Positions 34,518 through 47,568 are shown, numbered from the stretch's first letter. The stretch: DNA of 64,000 nucleotides from Trichaptum fuscoviolaceum (GCA_910574455.1 CAJSYZ010000011.1:2046001-2110000); one strand, 5' to 3'. The notes: generated from the sequence alone by a model not told the origin. Translations and numbers: made by a program.

Positions 34518-35864
34518 GTGCGCGGCTGGATGAAGCAGATGCACTGCTGTGGTTAAAATGGATGGCTGGGATAGGATGATTGGATTGGTCTGTTGGCGCA
34601 GTCGCTGAAAATTGTAGGTTTGGGCTAAGAAGGGTCGAGTTGCGGTGGGCAGATTCGTTTTTTGCTGAAGTTGTTGATGCTGTTCGTGGGCCCCGACGGC
34701 CTCGGACGCCGAATCTTCAATATTTCAAGTGTCAGCGTCTCAACTTTTCAACGTGGATTGGATTCAAGTCTTGGTGCTAAGAAAAGAGTTCCATTGCTGT
34801 TGTCGTTGTTTAGTCAGGGGGAGCCAAGTTGGCTGTTGAGGGCGAGGACGTCGGGTGGCGTCGGGGACTGTGGATTACATCAAGTTGACGGACTTCGCTG
34901 CGTGGAGTCTGCGGACAGTGCCTCGATGCTCGCAGCCCACTGCGATCTCGCAGCGGAACTAAACATCTGTTGTCGGAACTTCGGGGATGGGACGCACAAG
35001 TGAAGATGCCCGAACGGTGTAGTTCCTCTCCGCGGCGGTGCAACTGTATCCAAAAAACAAAATACAGGTAGTTAGTTACTTATCATTTATCAGCATCTCA
35101 AATATCTGGAAATGTACATTCATCACATGCAACAACAAGTGCATTCTTCACACTGGCAGCTCTCTCTACTTCAAGTTATTGCTGTCCGGTTTGGGATGAT
35201 GCGGTATCGACTTCTCCTCTCTTCTTGCACAGGCATCGCGTATACGGGATCCCATATAGAGAGTATTGAGTATACTGCGATCCCTGCGCCCACTTGCTCC
35301 GTGGGTTAGTTGCCACGATCAAGACAAACGTGTTGACTATACCTAGGTTTGCTGTGCCAATGAGAATGGTCTTCGATTACAAAACGTCCTGGGACTCAAA
35401 AGACGCCGGCCACCGTCAACTTAAAGCTGTACCTCCGTCAATGGAACGGTCTGATTGATGCTAGTAGAGCCTCGAAGATTGGCCAATTTTGCACTGGTCC
35501 GCTAGCGCTTACTACATAGTACAAATCATGAGAATTGGATACGAACCTGTTGCTATCACTGAGATGTCAAACTATGGGAAATCGCTATGCAAATTTACAA
35601 TACTAATATACAAAATCAGAATCATCAAAGACCAATATCGCCCTGCTATTTCATGACAGGCATAATCGTATGTTATTGATGCTACAGTATGATACAATTG
35701 AAATGTTCAAATGTAACAGTATACAATTTGCTAGTTCACTCAGCAGACAGCTTCTCAGATGTCCGGTGAGCATCGAGTTCTCTATGTATACTACATTACA
35801 AAAAGTGAGGATCAATCACGTTATGGGATTATAGTGCGTTGTAGGGTATGTTGGAATGATTTTG
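34518..35864. other. Intergenic region without recognisable gene
   Basis: 3' flank of the NAD kinase gene and of the convergent 192-aa gene. Open frames at 34580-35003 show no domain, start context or splice pattern I can support. A GAGTATTGAGTATACTGC near-palindrome lies at about 35262-35280. Confidence 0.5.
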
Positions 35865-36510
35865 TTACAAACGCTTTCCGAACCATCCGAGTGCACTCGA
35901 AGCTCTCTTTATAGGACCGGAAGTGGGTATTTGGAGGAAAGTGCTACTCTTTGTATCTCGAGTGTCCAGTGTCATACATGAGTTACTGTCCATCGAGCTA
36001 AGATCGCCATAGACCGGAGGGGTATCGAACATTTGTGCGCGGAGAAATGCTTTCTCGTCTGAAGAGTCATCGTAATTTGGGCTGCGCACGTCCGTATCTG
36101 ACTTCGCCGGACGAAGTGATGGGCGCGGGAGCACAGAGATGTCGATGATTTCGTAGGTGGATAAGGACATGAGGACTTTCGACCAAGCGTTTCTTGATAT
36201 CCTAACGCTGCGTAGCGCACCGCCTACGCGCACTTTGACGAAGAATGCTAAGTGATCTCTGGGTACAGTTTCTAGAGACGGGAAGTTCTCAAGTGCGCAA
36301 GAAATGGCTTCCTGTGATTAAGAAAGCAAAAGAATTGGATGGGCAAAGGTTAATGAACAACTTATGGGCAGTACTTACGTCGTAGTCCGATCCCGGATTC
36401 ACATAAACCATATCGCCTTCAAAACGGTAGGTTACGAGTTCCGCAGGAGCCTTTCGAGAAGGCGATTTTGAGGATGTGTGCGAAGAAGCGTGGGCTTGAC
36501 GTCGAGACAT
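35865..36510 (-). CDS. Conserved hypothetical protein, 192 aa (basidiomycete family)
   Basis: Exon 1 36510-36379 (MSRRQAHASSHTSSK...), intron 36378-36312 with GTAAGT donor and CACAG acceptor, exon 2 36311-35865, in phase. Layout: Ser-rich N-terminus, TYRFEGDMVYVNPGSDYDEA, then FFVKVRVGGALRSVRISRNAW and YEIIDISVLPRP, then an acidic/Ser tail ending in a basic KRASSALGWFGKRL. The central pattern (YV.P...Y..A followed by a beta-rich V.V.G..R.VR....AW segment) resembles a small uncharacterised family I recall from other Agaricomycetes. No catalytic motif or membrane span. Another ATG (36570) lies upstream in frame but in a poorer context. Confidence 0.65.
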
Positions 36511-38678
36511 TGCGATGAAGGAGATGCAGAAAAAGTTCAAAGAGCTCGTAGTAAGTGGGTACAAAGACAATACCTCGTTCTTTTATGAGTAACGGCCAGA
36601 AGCGCTCCGTCGCAGCGGGGCACTGCTTTTTCGTAGCCAACTCCGACGTTTATAATTGTACAGCTTGAGACTACACAGCCTTTCAAGTTGCCAGAGTGCC
36701 CTCGACTCAATTAGTGCACCGGTGCTGTGCAGCTTAGCGCCCAGAGCCCAAGGGTTGGCATGGTGAGTGCGATACATCTCTTTCTGTACCACAAGGACAC
36801 GAATTCCACCGTTGAGCTCGACTATAAGCCGACAATAATCGATGGTCGCATTGTTAGAACTTGAAGGTCAATGTGTATCATGATGCAGGCTCAACACTGG
36901 CGGGCCCGGCATACTTAGAAATGAAGTGCCACGTAATCCAACTTTAACCTAAATGAGAACGTTGCCGACTCGATAAATTTGCTTGAAGGTTCGAACATGG
37001 ACATCAAATCGTTTGCGATGCTCCGAGTAATACTAATCTTATAGGAGTAACCATTTTGTTCTCCATGGAACACGAACAGACAGAGGCAACTCGGAGAGCA
37101 ATCTAAGTAAAGGTGCATCCCGAATACCCATGTGTAGGAAAGACCCGAGTTTATAGTATATGAAACTGCATAAGTATGTAAATTTGTATATTTTGCCCCA
37201 AACTGATATGCGATGTCCCTTTCTTCTCAGAATTCAAAGGCAGTGTATCTTCTTCCTTGCTGATAAATATGAAAGGTTTGGCAGTGCGAACATATGTAGT
37301 TACGACTCGGAGGCACGTGCAGTGATCGCCCACAAATCTAATTATAGCATTCCGGTGGTTCATTGCAGACTCATTAAGACGGCGATGCGCAGCCTGGTTG
37401 AATACTTCAGTGCATGTAGAATCCCTAAACACTCCTCTAACAGCCTTGTACATCGACGTGGGCACCAGTCAGACTTGGTCAACTTGGAAAATGGTGACTC
37501 ACCCGCCCAAACGTGAGGCAGTGCCAACAGAGAGGTTGTTGGTCCAGTCCAGTCCATTATCGCGAAATTTTCACTACATTCCAGGCAATGGGCTGCTCCA
37601 CATCCACAGGACCTGTGAGGCACCAAATAGGACGAGTGCTTAACTTGGGAGAAGACGCGCTGAGGCTGATGATAGGCCAAGGACAAGTTTCGTACAGGGG
37701 GCCGAAGCAGAAGAGCCGATGTAAGAGAACCCTAGACATATACTAATGAGAGAAAAGGCACGTGCACTGGGACAGCTTGAAGTCCGATCCATCACGTTAA
37801 GGGGCCAAAGATACGATCGACAGAGATAAAGGAGTTGGTAGTTCCAAATTCATAGGTCAAATATACCTAATCGCCGACGGTTTATGTGGTGACTCGATGA
37901 TCTTCACCAATCTGAGATGATATGCGTCATGAGTGAGGATACGGCGTCAGACGGTGAGCTGATTTCTGAGAAGCCCCATGCGCCTCAAAGGAGACCATAC
38001 AAATACAGGTACGGTGACCCATCGTCTAGGAATGATTGCTGATGAGGCTGCGTTCGTTCTTAAGCGCATGTGTTAAACGCCTATCCACGCCGGAGACAGC
38101 TTCTATAAATACAAGAATTTCAGTGATAAGTTGTATCAAGCAGTATAAGAGTATTGCCAAAATGAAGGAGGTGCTAAACATTGGTATGCCCAAGTGTGGA
38201 AAGGCGACAAGTCAGTTTAACTGAGATGCCAGCTTTTCGCATTATTAGACTAGCATTTCAACGTACTTGTTTCTTCATCGAGATATGTGGGATATCATGA
38301 TGCTTCCTCAGGTGTCGAGGTCCAATATACATGTTGAGTGACAACCCAAAAATGTTCAGGTTCGAACAACGTACTGAGGACAGCAAGCCAGGAGACGTGC
38401 TTCGCCCTTAGGAGTAATTTAGTGATCGTTCCCTACACGTCCTGTGCAAGAAGCTGACCGCGGTTCCTTAGGTACAGGAAGGAATCCGTTTAACAACGCC
38501 TATGGTCATGGCTGTTCGATGTCAAGAAAGGAATGGGCGCTCTGAAAATATCAATCAATTTCTAATTTTGGACGAATGCGGGGTAGTAAACTGTAGCAAC
38601 TCCTTTCCCTCACCTCCCTCACCTCTGGCAGTCCACCTCAAGCCCACCGCTTGAGCGACCTCACAAAATAGCTCATGA
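36511..38678. other. Intergenic region without recognisable gene
   Basis: About 2.2 kb. Small open frames on both strands (for example 37151-37516 and 37360-37746) overlap antisense to each other and carry no domain or consistent intron pattern. The palindromic words of the island are absent. I see nothing functional apart from the probable promoter just left of 38679. Confidence 0.5.
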
Positions 38679-41354
38679 ATGGGCGTCCATGGACTATCCA
38701 CCTACCTTCGCGAGAATAGGCGTTCACTCGCTAAGACACTGCAATTCACATCAGACTATAGAGCGGAGACACCCCTAATTGTAGATGGATGGTCGTGCGT
38801 TCTTTCGTTGCAATTCCGTACAGCGTAACTCATTCGGATGCTAGATTCATCTACAAGCTAGTCATTGACGCCGACCTTCCTTGGGTATACGGAGGTGAAT
38901 ATGGTGAAATCGCAGCGCTAGTCTTGAAGGTCGTCAAGGCTTGGCTGGCAGTTGGTTTGGTGCCGGTATTCGTTTTCGATGGTGAGGACATATGAATGCT
39001 GTATATACACTCCAATCAATTCATATTCAGGCCCAAGACCACCTTCAAAATTCTTCACCTCAATCTCTCGCATCAATAAATCCCGAGTGCAGCAGGGGCT
39101 GTTGTTTTTTCGGACGTCTCCATCATCTCGGAATTCCCGGCGGTTCCTCAATGAGACCCGGTTCATCCCTCCTCTTGTCTACTCTGCTTGTGTAAAGGCG
39201 CTTTCAGAGTTTAAGTATGCGAGACCCGGTGGCGAAAAGTCTTCGCTTGAGATCTATTACGCAGACGAAGAAGGCGATCCGTATGCGGTGGAACTTGCAG
39301 GCCGTCTTGAAGGCTATGTTACCGGCCGTGACTCAGATTTTGTTGTCTTGAACAGCGATGGATACCAAGGCTATTTACCCCTTGAAGAAATACTTTGGCT
39401 AGGTTCCAGCGAAAATAATGAAGCCAACGATGTCGATGACGGATTTACACCCGTCAAAAGCAAAAAGAAGGTTGCTGTTGTCGAAGGGGTAGTCGGCCAA
39501 GGTATTATACCACCTGACTCAACCGATTTCTCGATGTCAGCTACTCTGTACACACCCTCTTCTCTCGCACAACTCATGGGACTACCCGTGTCTCTGCTTC
39601 CTCTCCTCGGCGCATTAGTAGGAAATGACTACACAGCGCAAAATACACTCCCTGCCTCCTCCTCATTCTCGAACACTCCTATAGCGACACCTTCGTCATC
39701 CCCACCGCCGCCAAACCACAAGTCGTTTCACAATCTGCTTTTCGAGAGGCGACTCACACCTTCTCAGAGAATCTTGCATGCCGGTGCTACCCTGGCATCT
39801 CTCTTACGGCCTCTCCCAGGCAGCAAGAAGAAACACAAAACGCCCAAAAGCGTGTTAGATCTCATTCAGAGCACTGTCGCCGCTTTGGTCGCAACGAGCA
39901 ATGCACCGCCGCTCCTTACTGGATCAGCAGAGCAAGCCGCAATTGTAGAGAGGGTCGTAGAAGGAACACTTCCGTATGCCATTCCAATGCGGCCATTAGA
40001 AGGCGAAGACATAGGCGAACTCGGATGCGCACTGCATACCGCAGTGACGTGCCCCCTGGCTCTCCTGCTCGACCGGACTGACGACGGAACACATCATCGA
40101 CAAGTCATTGCGGCGAATTACCTGCGGACATACCGTGCCGGATTGTTTTCGCCTTTGCTGATGGACGTTCTAACTACTGGGACATTTTGGCCAGTGTTGT
40201 TCCTTGAGAATCCAGACCTTGAATGCGTTGCGCGTAGTGTTGCTAGGAACGTTCGGGCTTTTGGATATAGTTTGCTGGAAAGTGGCGTCGGACTGCCAGA
40301 GGTAGACGAGGATAGCGAGGATGAGGCTGAGGAAGAGGAGGCGGAAGACGATGAGGATGGTCTGAATGCCTTATTGTCTGAAGAGGAGGACGAGGACGAA
40401 GTAATCGACGTCGTCGAGGAGTATTCGGACTACGAGGATGATGTGTCGGACGTTGACAGACTCCGCGGGGCGCTTCTTGACTTGTCACTGGATGAGAAAC
40501 CAGACGAGCTCGACGACGTCCTATCCAACTCTTTGGATCTCGACACGTCGGAAGACATGACTTCCTCAGTACAAAGCTCGTCTGCTCGTAGCCCTATCGC
40601 GCTCGAGCAGCCTACGCGAGGGAAGCGCCGACCTTCAAGTAAGCCGAAGGTTGTAGTTGAGTACGTGAGGCGTGGATCGCGAGTTGTTGCCGAAGATGTG
40701 CAGGTGGCGCCACTCTCCGACTTTGCATCTATTCTGCCTTCGGGTGTAGAAAGCTCGTGTGTTCAACTTCTACCAGCGGAGGACCGGCTTTCAGTGCTAC
40801 TGCGCTTTCTCGACGCCGATCTGGACGGCATCCGAGACCTTGACAAAAGCATGTTATTACCAGTCTTATCGCTGCGCCTCGTTATACGTCGCATGCACGA
40901 GCGCGCATTGGAGTCCGACTCGAAAGAGCGACAACAAGAGCGATGGACGCGAAAGGAAGCTCTAGCCTTCCTAGGGGTAGTCAAAGGCGTAACTGGTACT
41001 CCTCCATCTCCGCCAGAGGAAGTCTCCGAGCACTCGATTCAGCTGACCGCCCAGCTTTCTACCGCCATGGAGTCCGTGGAGCTGCTCTCGCAAATTCTCT
41101 TCATCACAGAGCTTGTTCCTGGCTGGGTGCACAACTTCTCTGGGCAGCTCTTCCATGGTCTTCTTGCCCATACCTGCGATGTCGACGATGCTCTATGGCG
41201 CGCTGCGGTTGAGGGCCTCGAAGGCTGTCTTGCCGAAGAGCGGAAGAGTAAAAAGGCAAAGAAAAGGCAACAAAGGTCGCAGCAAAGGCCGAGTCCCCTC
41301 GGACCGTCTGGGTCCTCTGGGATGTTTGACCTTTTGGCCAATGTTAACTCTTAA
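38679..41354 (+). CDS. Asteroid-like protein (XPG/FEN1-type nuclease fold)
   Basis: Three exons: 38679-38794, 38845-38981, 39031-41354, with all phases matching (858 aa). The start is given by the classic MGVHGLSTYLRENRRSL. Splicing yields LIVDGWSFIYKLVIDADLPW and WLAVGLVPVFVFDG, the N-domain with two metal-binding-type Asp residues. YADEEGDPYAVELAGRLEGY, then GRDSDFVVLNSDGYQGYLPL, is the I-domain of the Asteroid branch (XPG_I_2). Most acidic residues of the nuclease site remain visible, so activity is possible but untested. The C-terminal half is helical with a long acidic stretch (about residues 540-625: EDSEDEAEEEEAEDDEDG...) and a Lys-rich end (KSKKAKKRQQ) that could be a nuclear signal. 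The family's physiological role is poorly defined. The short first intron is well supported because the unspliced frame stops within 20 codons. Confidence 0.85.
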
Positions 41355-41679
41355 TCTGTATTTTGATAATGCTGAGTGTCCTCTCTAGTGTGCTGTGTTG
41401 CTATCTCCGTTATATTATTAGTGTTCTACTCGACATATTTGCAACTTATCGACACGTCCGGCACTACAGTCTAAGACTCGGAGTGGGTACAGACTTCGAA
41501 GTTCCTTTGCGTTCATGTTAAAGACGCTAACGCTGGTGACTGTTAGAAGCACTTTGCATGCTATATACCCTGTGTGGACTTGATTTTTCTTTGGAAAGAA
41601 AAATGTATGGATGAAACTCGACTCGACCCATGGCTATCGAAACAAAAGTATGAGGTACAACAAGCACCGAATATGATAT
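41355..41679. other. 3' flank between Asteroid-like gene and tRNA-Leu
   Basis: No gene or clear structure. AT-rich, with the tRNA transcript's likely T-rich 3' flank (read on the minus strand) not obvious. Confidence 0.4.
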
Positions 41680-41787
41680 TGACGGAAGAGGGATTCGAAC
41701 CCTCGCCACGAATGACCAGATTAGGAAACTTTCCGAAGATAGATAATTGCCTGATTCTGGCGCCTTAGACCGCTCGGCCATTCCGCC
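41680..41787 (-). tRNA. tRNA-Leu(CAG), intron-containing
   Basis: On the minus strand from 41787: acceptor GGCGGAA pairs with TTCCGTC at the 3' end plus discriminator A. D-arm TGGCCGAGCGGTCTAAGGC is typical of tRNA-Leu. Anticodon stem CCAGA pairs with TCTGG. The loop begins AT-CAG-G, giving anticodon CAG (codon CUG). A roughly 28-nt intron sits just 3' of the anticodon, between positions 37 and 38. T-arm GAGGGTTCGAATCCCTC is perfect. The longer variable arm also fits the leucine class. One G-U pair occurs in the acceptor. Confidence 0.92.
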
Positions 41788-44700
41788 TCAAATATAATAT
41801 AGAGCTTTATAATAAATAGATCCAAAAACCAAACCTTAAGCAAGAGCTCACTGCAACCATCACTTACATTCGTCACATTGACTACAAAGAGGGAAATTTG
41901 TACAGTTGAGTGCATTGTACTGAGGGAAGCTTTTCTGTACGGGGAAGGTGTTTCATAACTAAACTACGACTTTTGAACAAGAGGTACAATAGTATTGGGA
42001 TCTGTGTAGGGATCCGAGGTTTGTGTAACTCGTGAGCCTGGCAGTAAGCAATGCGCACGTTTGTTTGACGATTGTTGGGCGTCGATCCTCGTCCAACCGA
42101 TTTTATATCAAGCATAAAGATAGCCACTCAACGTTTATAGTTCTGACTGAGGTGGCGGGCATTGGCATTTGTCTCCGTTCCGCCGATTTTGGAACCCCGA
42201 GTGCCCCGTGGCTCATCCAGAACAAAACAACCAGCCCAAAGCATATATTTGTTCGCCGCAAGAAAGGGTATAAAGGAGTAGCACGCCGGTCGTCAAAGTC
42301 CCATCTCCTCTTGACCTCCCACATCCTCCACCGTCGACTTCCAGTCCACCGACTTCAGCAACCAGCATGCATATACAGCATCCGCCTTCGCCGAAGACGC
42401 CCCACGGGTAGTTGCCCACTGAGACGACTCTCGACATCGCGTGGGGCCTACATTATCTCCTGGGTACCTCACGTCATGTTCGCCATCATGGTAGCACTCG
42501 CAATGCCACCCTCTGTACAGTGGAACGCATGGCGGAAGACGGCCGTCAGACCCCTGCGTCGAGCAGGGCAACATACCCAATCGACGACCACCCCGTACTC
42601 CCAAGCCGCGTCTGCATGCCCGGTTTCGTGGATATACGGAGTTCCGAACTTCCTGGGCGAAGCGGTCTCTGTAGCGGGGAAACATGCGTAGAATTAGGTA
42701 AAATTAGAGTTCTGGAAGGTGGTGGAGCGAGTCCCATTCTCGCTACCGGGAGGTTTTCGCAACTAGCAAGGTCTAAACGGATCTAAACTTGGGAGCTGGT
42801 TATCCCCCTAAGGCCAGAGCGTTTTCCCCTCCTCGTCCTGCCTTCAATGGCGCGAACTTTTTTTTACGGGGACAAAGAACCCCCCCCCCCCCCCCACACA
42901 CACACACTGTACATGTACCTTGTTCGTGTGATCTTGATATTGCAAATCGGCTAACACGTACATACATGCGTGTGTGCGATGAAGGACATAGTCTTCAGTA
43001 CTCTAAGACCTTAAAAACTGTCAGATTTTGCGAAGTCCCCTTTGCGAATCGTTTAAGGATGAGGGACATCTTGACAGCCGATTGGAGCGGTGCAGAGGTA
43101 GACTCGATCTCAGTAGTCCCCGCTTGCCAACGAAGCTTGTTAAGTTCATTAATTGATAATCAGCCCAGCGTGCACAGTTTAAACACAGTAATTTACATAC
43201 CTATGAAGTTGCCTGAAAACTTGAAATACACGTAGTTTGAGTACTAGTGATGTTCAATCAAGATCTCGGCAAACTCCTTTTGAACATTGCAGTCTTGCAA
43301 AGTTTCCCTCGCAACTGTGATCCCTTTTGCTCTAAAAAAAGGCCAACCTTCATATACATATGTAGACTACTATTAGGGCTTACCTTTCTACCTAAGATGC
43401 TTCTCCGTTTCTCCATGGTTCTCTTCCAGAACACCATTAATTTTTTTCGGGACTTCCAGGCTTGTCAATGAGTCTCACTCTTCAGAATTCTGATAGAAAA
43501 ACTGTAAGCAACCAACCACATTGCAATAGCTGAATGTACCCACCTCACCAAGTACGACGTTCCTCCAACAATCCCCGAGCAGGTTCTCCGCCTAGAGTCA
43601 TTGAAACGAACGTTCGGGTCTTATACTAAATTCTCCAAATTAGATAAGATAATGAGTGTCGTTCAGTGCTGGTCTACGCGAGGATCTTAGAGCAAATATA
43701 TATATATTGATGACATGTGCGCGCTTACTTTGTAGATCATTAAGCCTCTTCCAACTCTTGCTCAAGTTCACCTATCCAGTGTATGTCGAGAAAGTAATTC
43801 GTTCACCTATCTCTAAGCAACAAATAATACGATTTGAAGACTTTTTTCACTCACCTTTCCTACACTCTGACGTCGACCCTTGCAATCGAACAAGATATCA
43901 TACATAATCAGCACCATTCGCAGTTTGGACGAGTTTCAGAAGCTCTGTATGTCCTCAAGCTCATCCGTGTCAGAGTTTCCAGGACAAACTGGCTTTGAAC
44001 TTGTTATCGAACGAAACTTGTCCATCATTACCGATCGCTGCCCCGGCAAGCGGGACCGAACTTGGTATTGCGCAGCGAGCCTGACAGATGGTAGCGTGTT
44101 ATGCGTAAAGGGCGAGATTGACTGTACAGTAGATTCCAATCTCGAATTGAGTTGATAATGTGTATGTGGCCCGGGACTCTGAGTCAAAGCAGCAAACGGA
44201 TTATATTAGCACCCAAAGCTTGTCTGTTACGGTGAGGATGGTGTTATTGCAGTAAAAGCATTTGCCGCTGCCTTCAATATCGCTTGCTGAGTTGCCAGAA
44301 GCCTTGCTTTCTGCGCTTCTTGGCCGCAGTGCTGGAGCCTGGAGCTGATGCATAGCGTCCACTGGTCACTGGCACGCAAGCAGAGCCTGACGGCCCCTCA
44401 GGCTCGGATTGAGCTCCGATACGTCGGAGTCGGAAACGTCCGGCGGATGATGGTTCGCCACTCTTCAGCAACTAACCTCTTGCTTCTGCCACAACATCAA
44501 GTCTTACACGGTGTACGACATCAAAGCCTAACGTACTTTCGGTGCTCCTTGCATCACGGATTCTCCCCCACTTGTTGATTGTGATAGTACTGAAAAGCTT
44601 CATTACCCCTGGACATCTTTCTTCGGACTCGGTTTTCGCCGACGTTGCTATGCGCCCTGGGTCAAACTCGCAAGTTTTGTACTGTTCGAGCGCTCTCCAG

Positions 44701-46059
44701 CGAGATACTGGCCGGTATACTCCGTGCCAAGGCACAGGATACGAGTATGACACGTTGCCGAACTCTCACTGATAGAAGCAGAAAGCGGTGTCACGCTTCT
44801 GGTCATGGATCAGCGGCATAAAGTGGATGATTGTCATACGTAGGAACGTCAAGTTGCTATCAATGACGACCTGAGCGCGAACGGAAAGTTCCGCTGGCAG
44901 GATTCAAGTCGCAATCCAGTGAGTGCTTGTCGGGCGGGTTCAATGCTCGTCCAAGAAATCTCATAGTCTCCGATTAGGTATGTATAAACTGTTCACTTAA
45001 AACGTACCCTCATGTCTGACAGCACCATTCTCCAGCAATGCATTTGCCAATCCAATTCTCACCGCGGATTTCTCCAAACATACGTCTCACATATTCCATC
45101 TTTCGGTGTGAGCCGTACTGTGCTGAGCTGTAAAGCACTTCTCTTGCACGAGCGCCTACTATCACGATGACGATACAAACTGCCGTCTAAAAAGTTGCCC
45201 GGCCACTTGTAGTGGAGCATTCTTAAGAAGATTAACGGTTGTTGCCGTTGCCGAACATGCGAGATCAACATTTGCGGAATCTTCCACGTCTTTGTATCAT
45301 TCACAGCATGCAAGATAACTGCAAAGCGGCTCAAATAAGTCTCGGATCTTTCCACTCCTTCTGCTAGATGTCCTTGAACTCTGTGTGTAAGCGCCTCGAT
45401 CGCAGTCCTTAAAATCGTTGACTATGTCCCTCAATACCCCTAATGACCACAGTGTCACCTTACGCTTCACATTCTTCCCGCGACCATTACTATGGATATA
45501 TTTGATATCGCGCAGACCTGTATCCGGACTTCGAACTCTTCTGACGCTATCCTGCACGACTGCTGCCTCGAGAATGACTGCTGCTTAATGCCTATTCGAG
45601 ACGTCCATCTCCCTCTATCAGCTTGGACAGCCAGCGTTTACGACTTGTTAAATCGTAGTGCACCACCTTGTCCAAGCCAACCCGGAAAGAGTCCACAATG
45701 TGCTGAAAAGTTTAATGGCGTCTTATATCCAGTGCGTATCTGTACTCCCGTTCTGTTCAAACATCAGGGTCCCTGATGTATATTCTAAGTTCTCCCTTCA
45801 TTGTTATACAATATTCGCTAATGCGGTCCTGCCTATGCGTCAGCATCATCGACTCTGCAACAGGATCCGCGCACTAACATCGCCGGAAAAGCACTATCTC
45901 TGGCTCATAAATGAGATGGAAGAGTGCATCTCTGCTTTGGAAAAAGAGGTTTACGGATTTTTAGTAAGGATGCGCATCATGCTCGAGTATTATGACTTGG
46001 CTCACCTTTCGTAGTCGCAGAAGACGTATTATGCGCCTTATACTAGGGAATGGGAACGA
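41788..46059. other. Long region with no secure gene
   Basis: A promoter-like stretch at 42240-42370 (GGGTATAAAGG at about 42267, then a C/T-rich leader and an ATG at 42367) precedes open frames to 42786 that I cannot splice into a known protein. A poly-C/CA microsatellite lies at 42880-42907. A frame at 43880-44155 (FPGQTGFELVIERNLSIITD ... TWYCAASLTDGSVLCVKG) looks coding-like but is unassigned. Island-type words (CACTGGCACG, CCCTCAGGCTCGG) reappear at 44365-44435. From 45659 an open frame runs in the same frame as the kinase gene, with one TAG between them. Confidence 0.45.
42880..42907. repeat. Poly-C / (CA)n microsatellite
   Basis: A run of about 17 C followed by about six CA units. This is a simple-sequence tract and also a likely spot for sequencing error. 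Confidence 0.9.
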
Positions 46060-47568
46060 ATGTTCCGCCTGGCGAGAATAGCCGACGTCCATTATTTTGG
46101 TCGGGTTCTTGAAGTACTACTATCAGAGAGAACAACCAGCCAGATATTGCTTGGGCTTCAAGACTGGCCATTAAAAAATCTCATCAATGCCGCCAATGAT
46201 GTAAGCCTCATTTCGTGGTCGTGTGTGTCCCAACTTATCTTTCGCAGCTCACTTCGAAGCATGGTGTGAACAGCAGAAGCTTGAATCTGTTCATGACCAA
46301 AGTTGCAAGGCAAAGGGGCATACTGCCGGCATCTGTTTACTTAGGTCACATTGATAACTTCGATCGCCGTCCCGTTTGCGGCGGAGGATTTTCTGATATT
46401 TATATGGGCGAATACAATCAACAGCTTGTGGCACTGAAGGTACTTCGCATGTTCGGAGAGGATAACACAAGCATTCTTCAGGTAACACAAAAAATATCCC
46501 TTTTGTGAAGATAATAATTTTTACATTTTACACGCAATAGGAACTTTTCAAAGAGGTTTCTGTCTGGCGTAGTCTCAACCATAAATACGTCCTCCCTTTC
46601 TACGGAATAACCATGGACGTCTTTCGACCGCAAGTGGCTATGGTTTCTCCGTGGCTTCAGTATGGACACATCTTGTCTTTCTTAAAGCGGAAACCAGACG
46701 CGAACAAGTTTACTCTTGTAAGTGTCAATCAGCTCCTATGCCAATCTTACCTTAACCTCATAGTGGGACGTGTTTGTCACAGCTTGGCCAGATCGCTGAA
46801 GGACTGAACTACTTGCATATATTAGAAGTCCCGGTGATCCATGGAGATTTGCGTTGCGTAAGTACAGGCATACACATACATCTTGGGCATACATGCGTAA
46901 TCTCCGTTGATCTCGTTCTGTGCTCTTCAGGCAAACATTCTAGTCGATGACGATGAACGTCCCCGCATCGCGGACTTCGGCCTTGCGAGCATCGAAATAG
47001 CTGTGACAAATGTATCCGGCGAAAGCACTGGTCACTGCAAGGGTGCCGTACGGTGGCAAGCCCCAGAGCTCCTCCAGCCCTCCCGGTTTTACCACAGCAA
47101 TTGCAAGCCGACCAAAGAGACAGACATATATGCGTTCGCCATGACCTGCTTAGAGGTACAGTCGGATATCGCACATGTTGTCTCTGCTCATTGTTCTCCA
47201 TACTAAAATTAAGACACACATCTTAGGTGATAACCGAGGAGGCGCCCTTCCAAGGCTTGCGCGAGGCAGCGGTGATGATCAAAGTCGCCGTTGAAGATGG
47301 GCGTCCTCCCCGCCCATCCGTGCCATGTATGCGCGGAGAGGTAGGTACTGTGGTCTGGGGCGTCATTGAAGACTGCTGGAAAACACATCCACACGACCGA
47401 CCACCCATGACCCACGTTGCAACCATGTTGTCTCACATCGCCGACACGCACACCAGGAGCTGCGGCATCTCGGAAAAAAGAGACGATGAGCCCTTTGACC
47501 TTTTCAATATTGTGCAGGAACTCGCCACCGTCCATTTTAATGAGCACGATTTCGAGCCTTTCAGCTAA
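46060..47568 (+). CDS. TKL-like protein kinase
   Basis: Exons 46060-46200, 46248-46481, 46541-46717, 46783-46857, 46931-47155, 47227-47568; all junctions are in phase 0, giving 397 aa. Kinase motifs: loop GGGFSDIYMGEYNQQLVALKVL (catalytic Lys), SLNHKYVLPFYGITMD, catalytic loop VIHGDLRCANILVDDD (HGD with Asp and Asn kept), DFGLASIEI and activation-segment end VRWQAPELL, then ETDIYAFAMTCLEV and DRPPM. This Ser/Thr or dual-specificity group is greatly expanded in mushrooms. The N-terminal 80 residues are helical and unassigned. Upstream, 45659-46011 is open in the same frame (EKHYLWLINEMEECISALEK...) and separated by one TAG at 46012 with no possible intron. The true protein may therefore be longer and broken, or this ATG may be the real start. 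Confidence 0.8.

Noticed and set aside
36800..38650. Small frames around 37.1-37.7 kb
   Set aside because: Frames overlap on opposite strands and lack introns, domains or start context.
42032..42786. Plus frames of 219 and 124 aa and a minus frame of 130 aa after a TATA-like box
   Set aside because: The promoter-like context is interesting, but no two exons join into a recognisable protein, so no gene is called.
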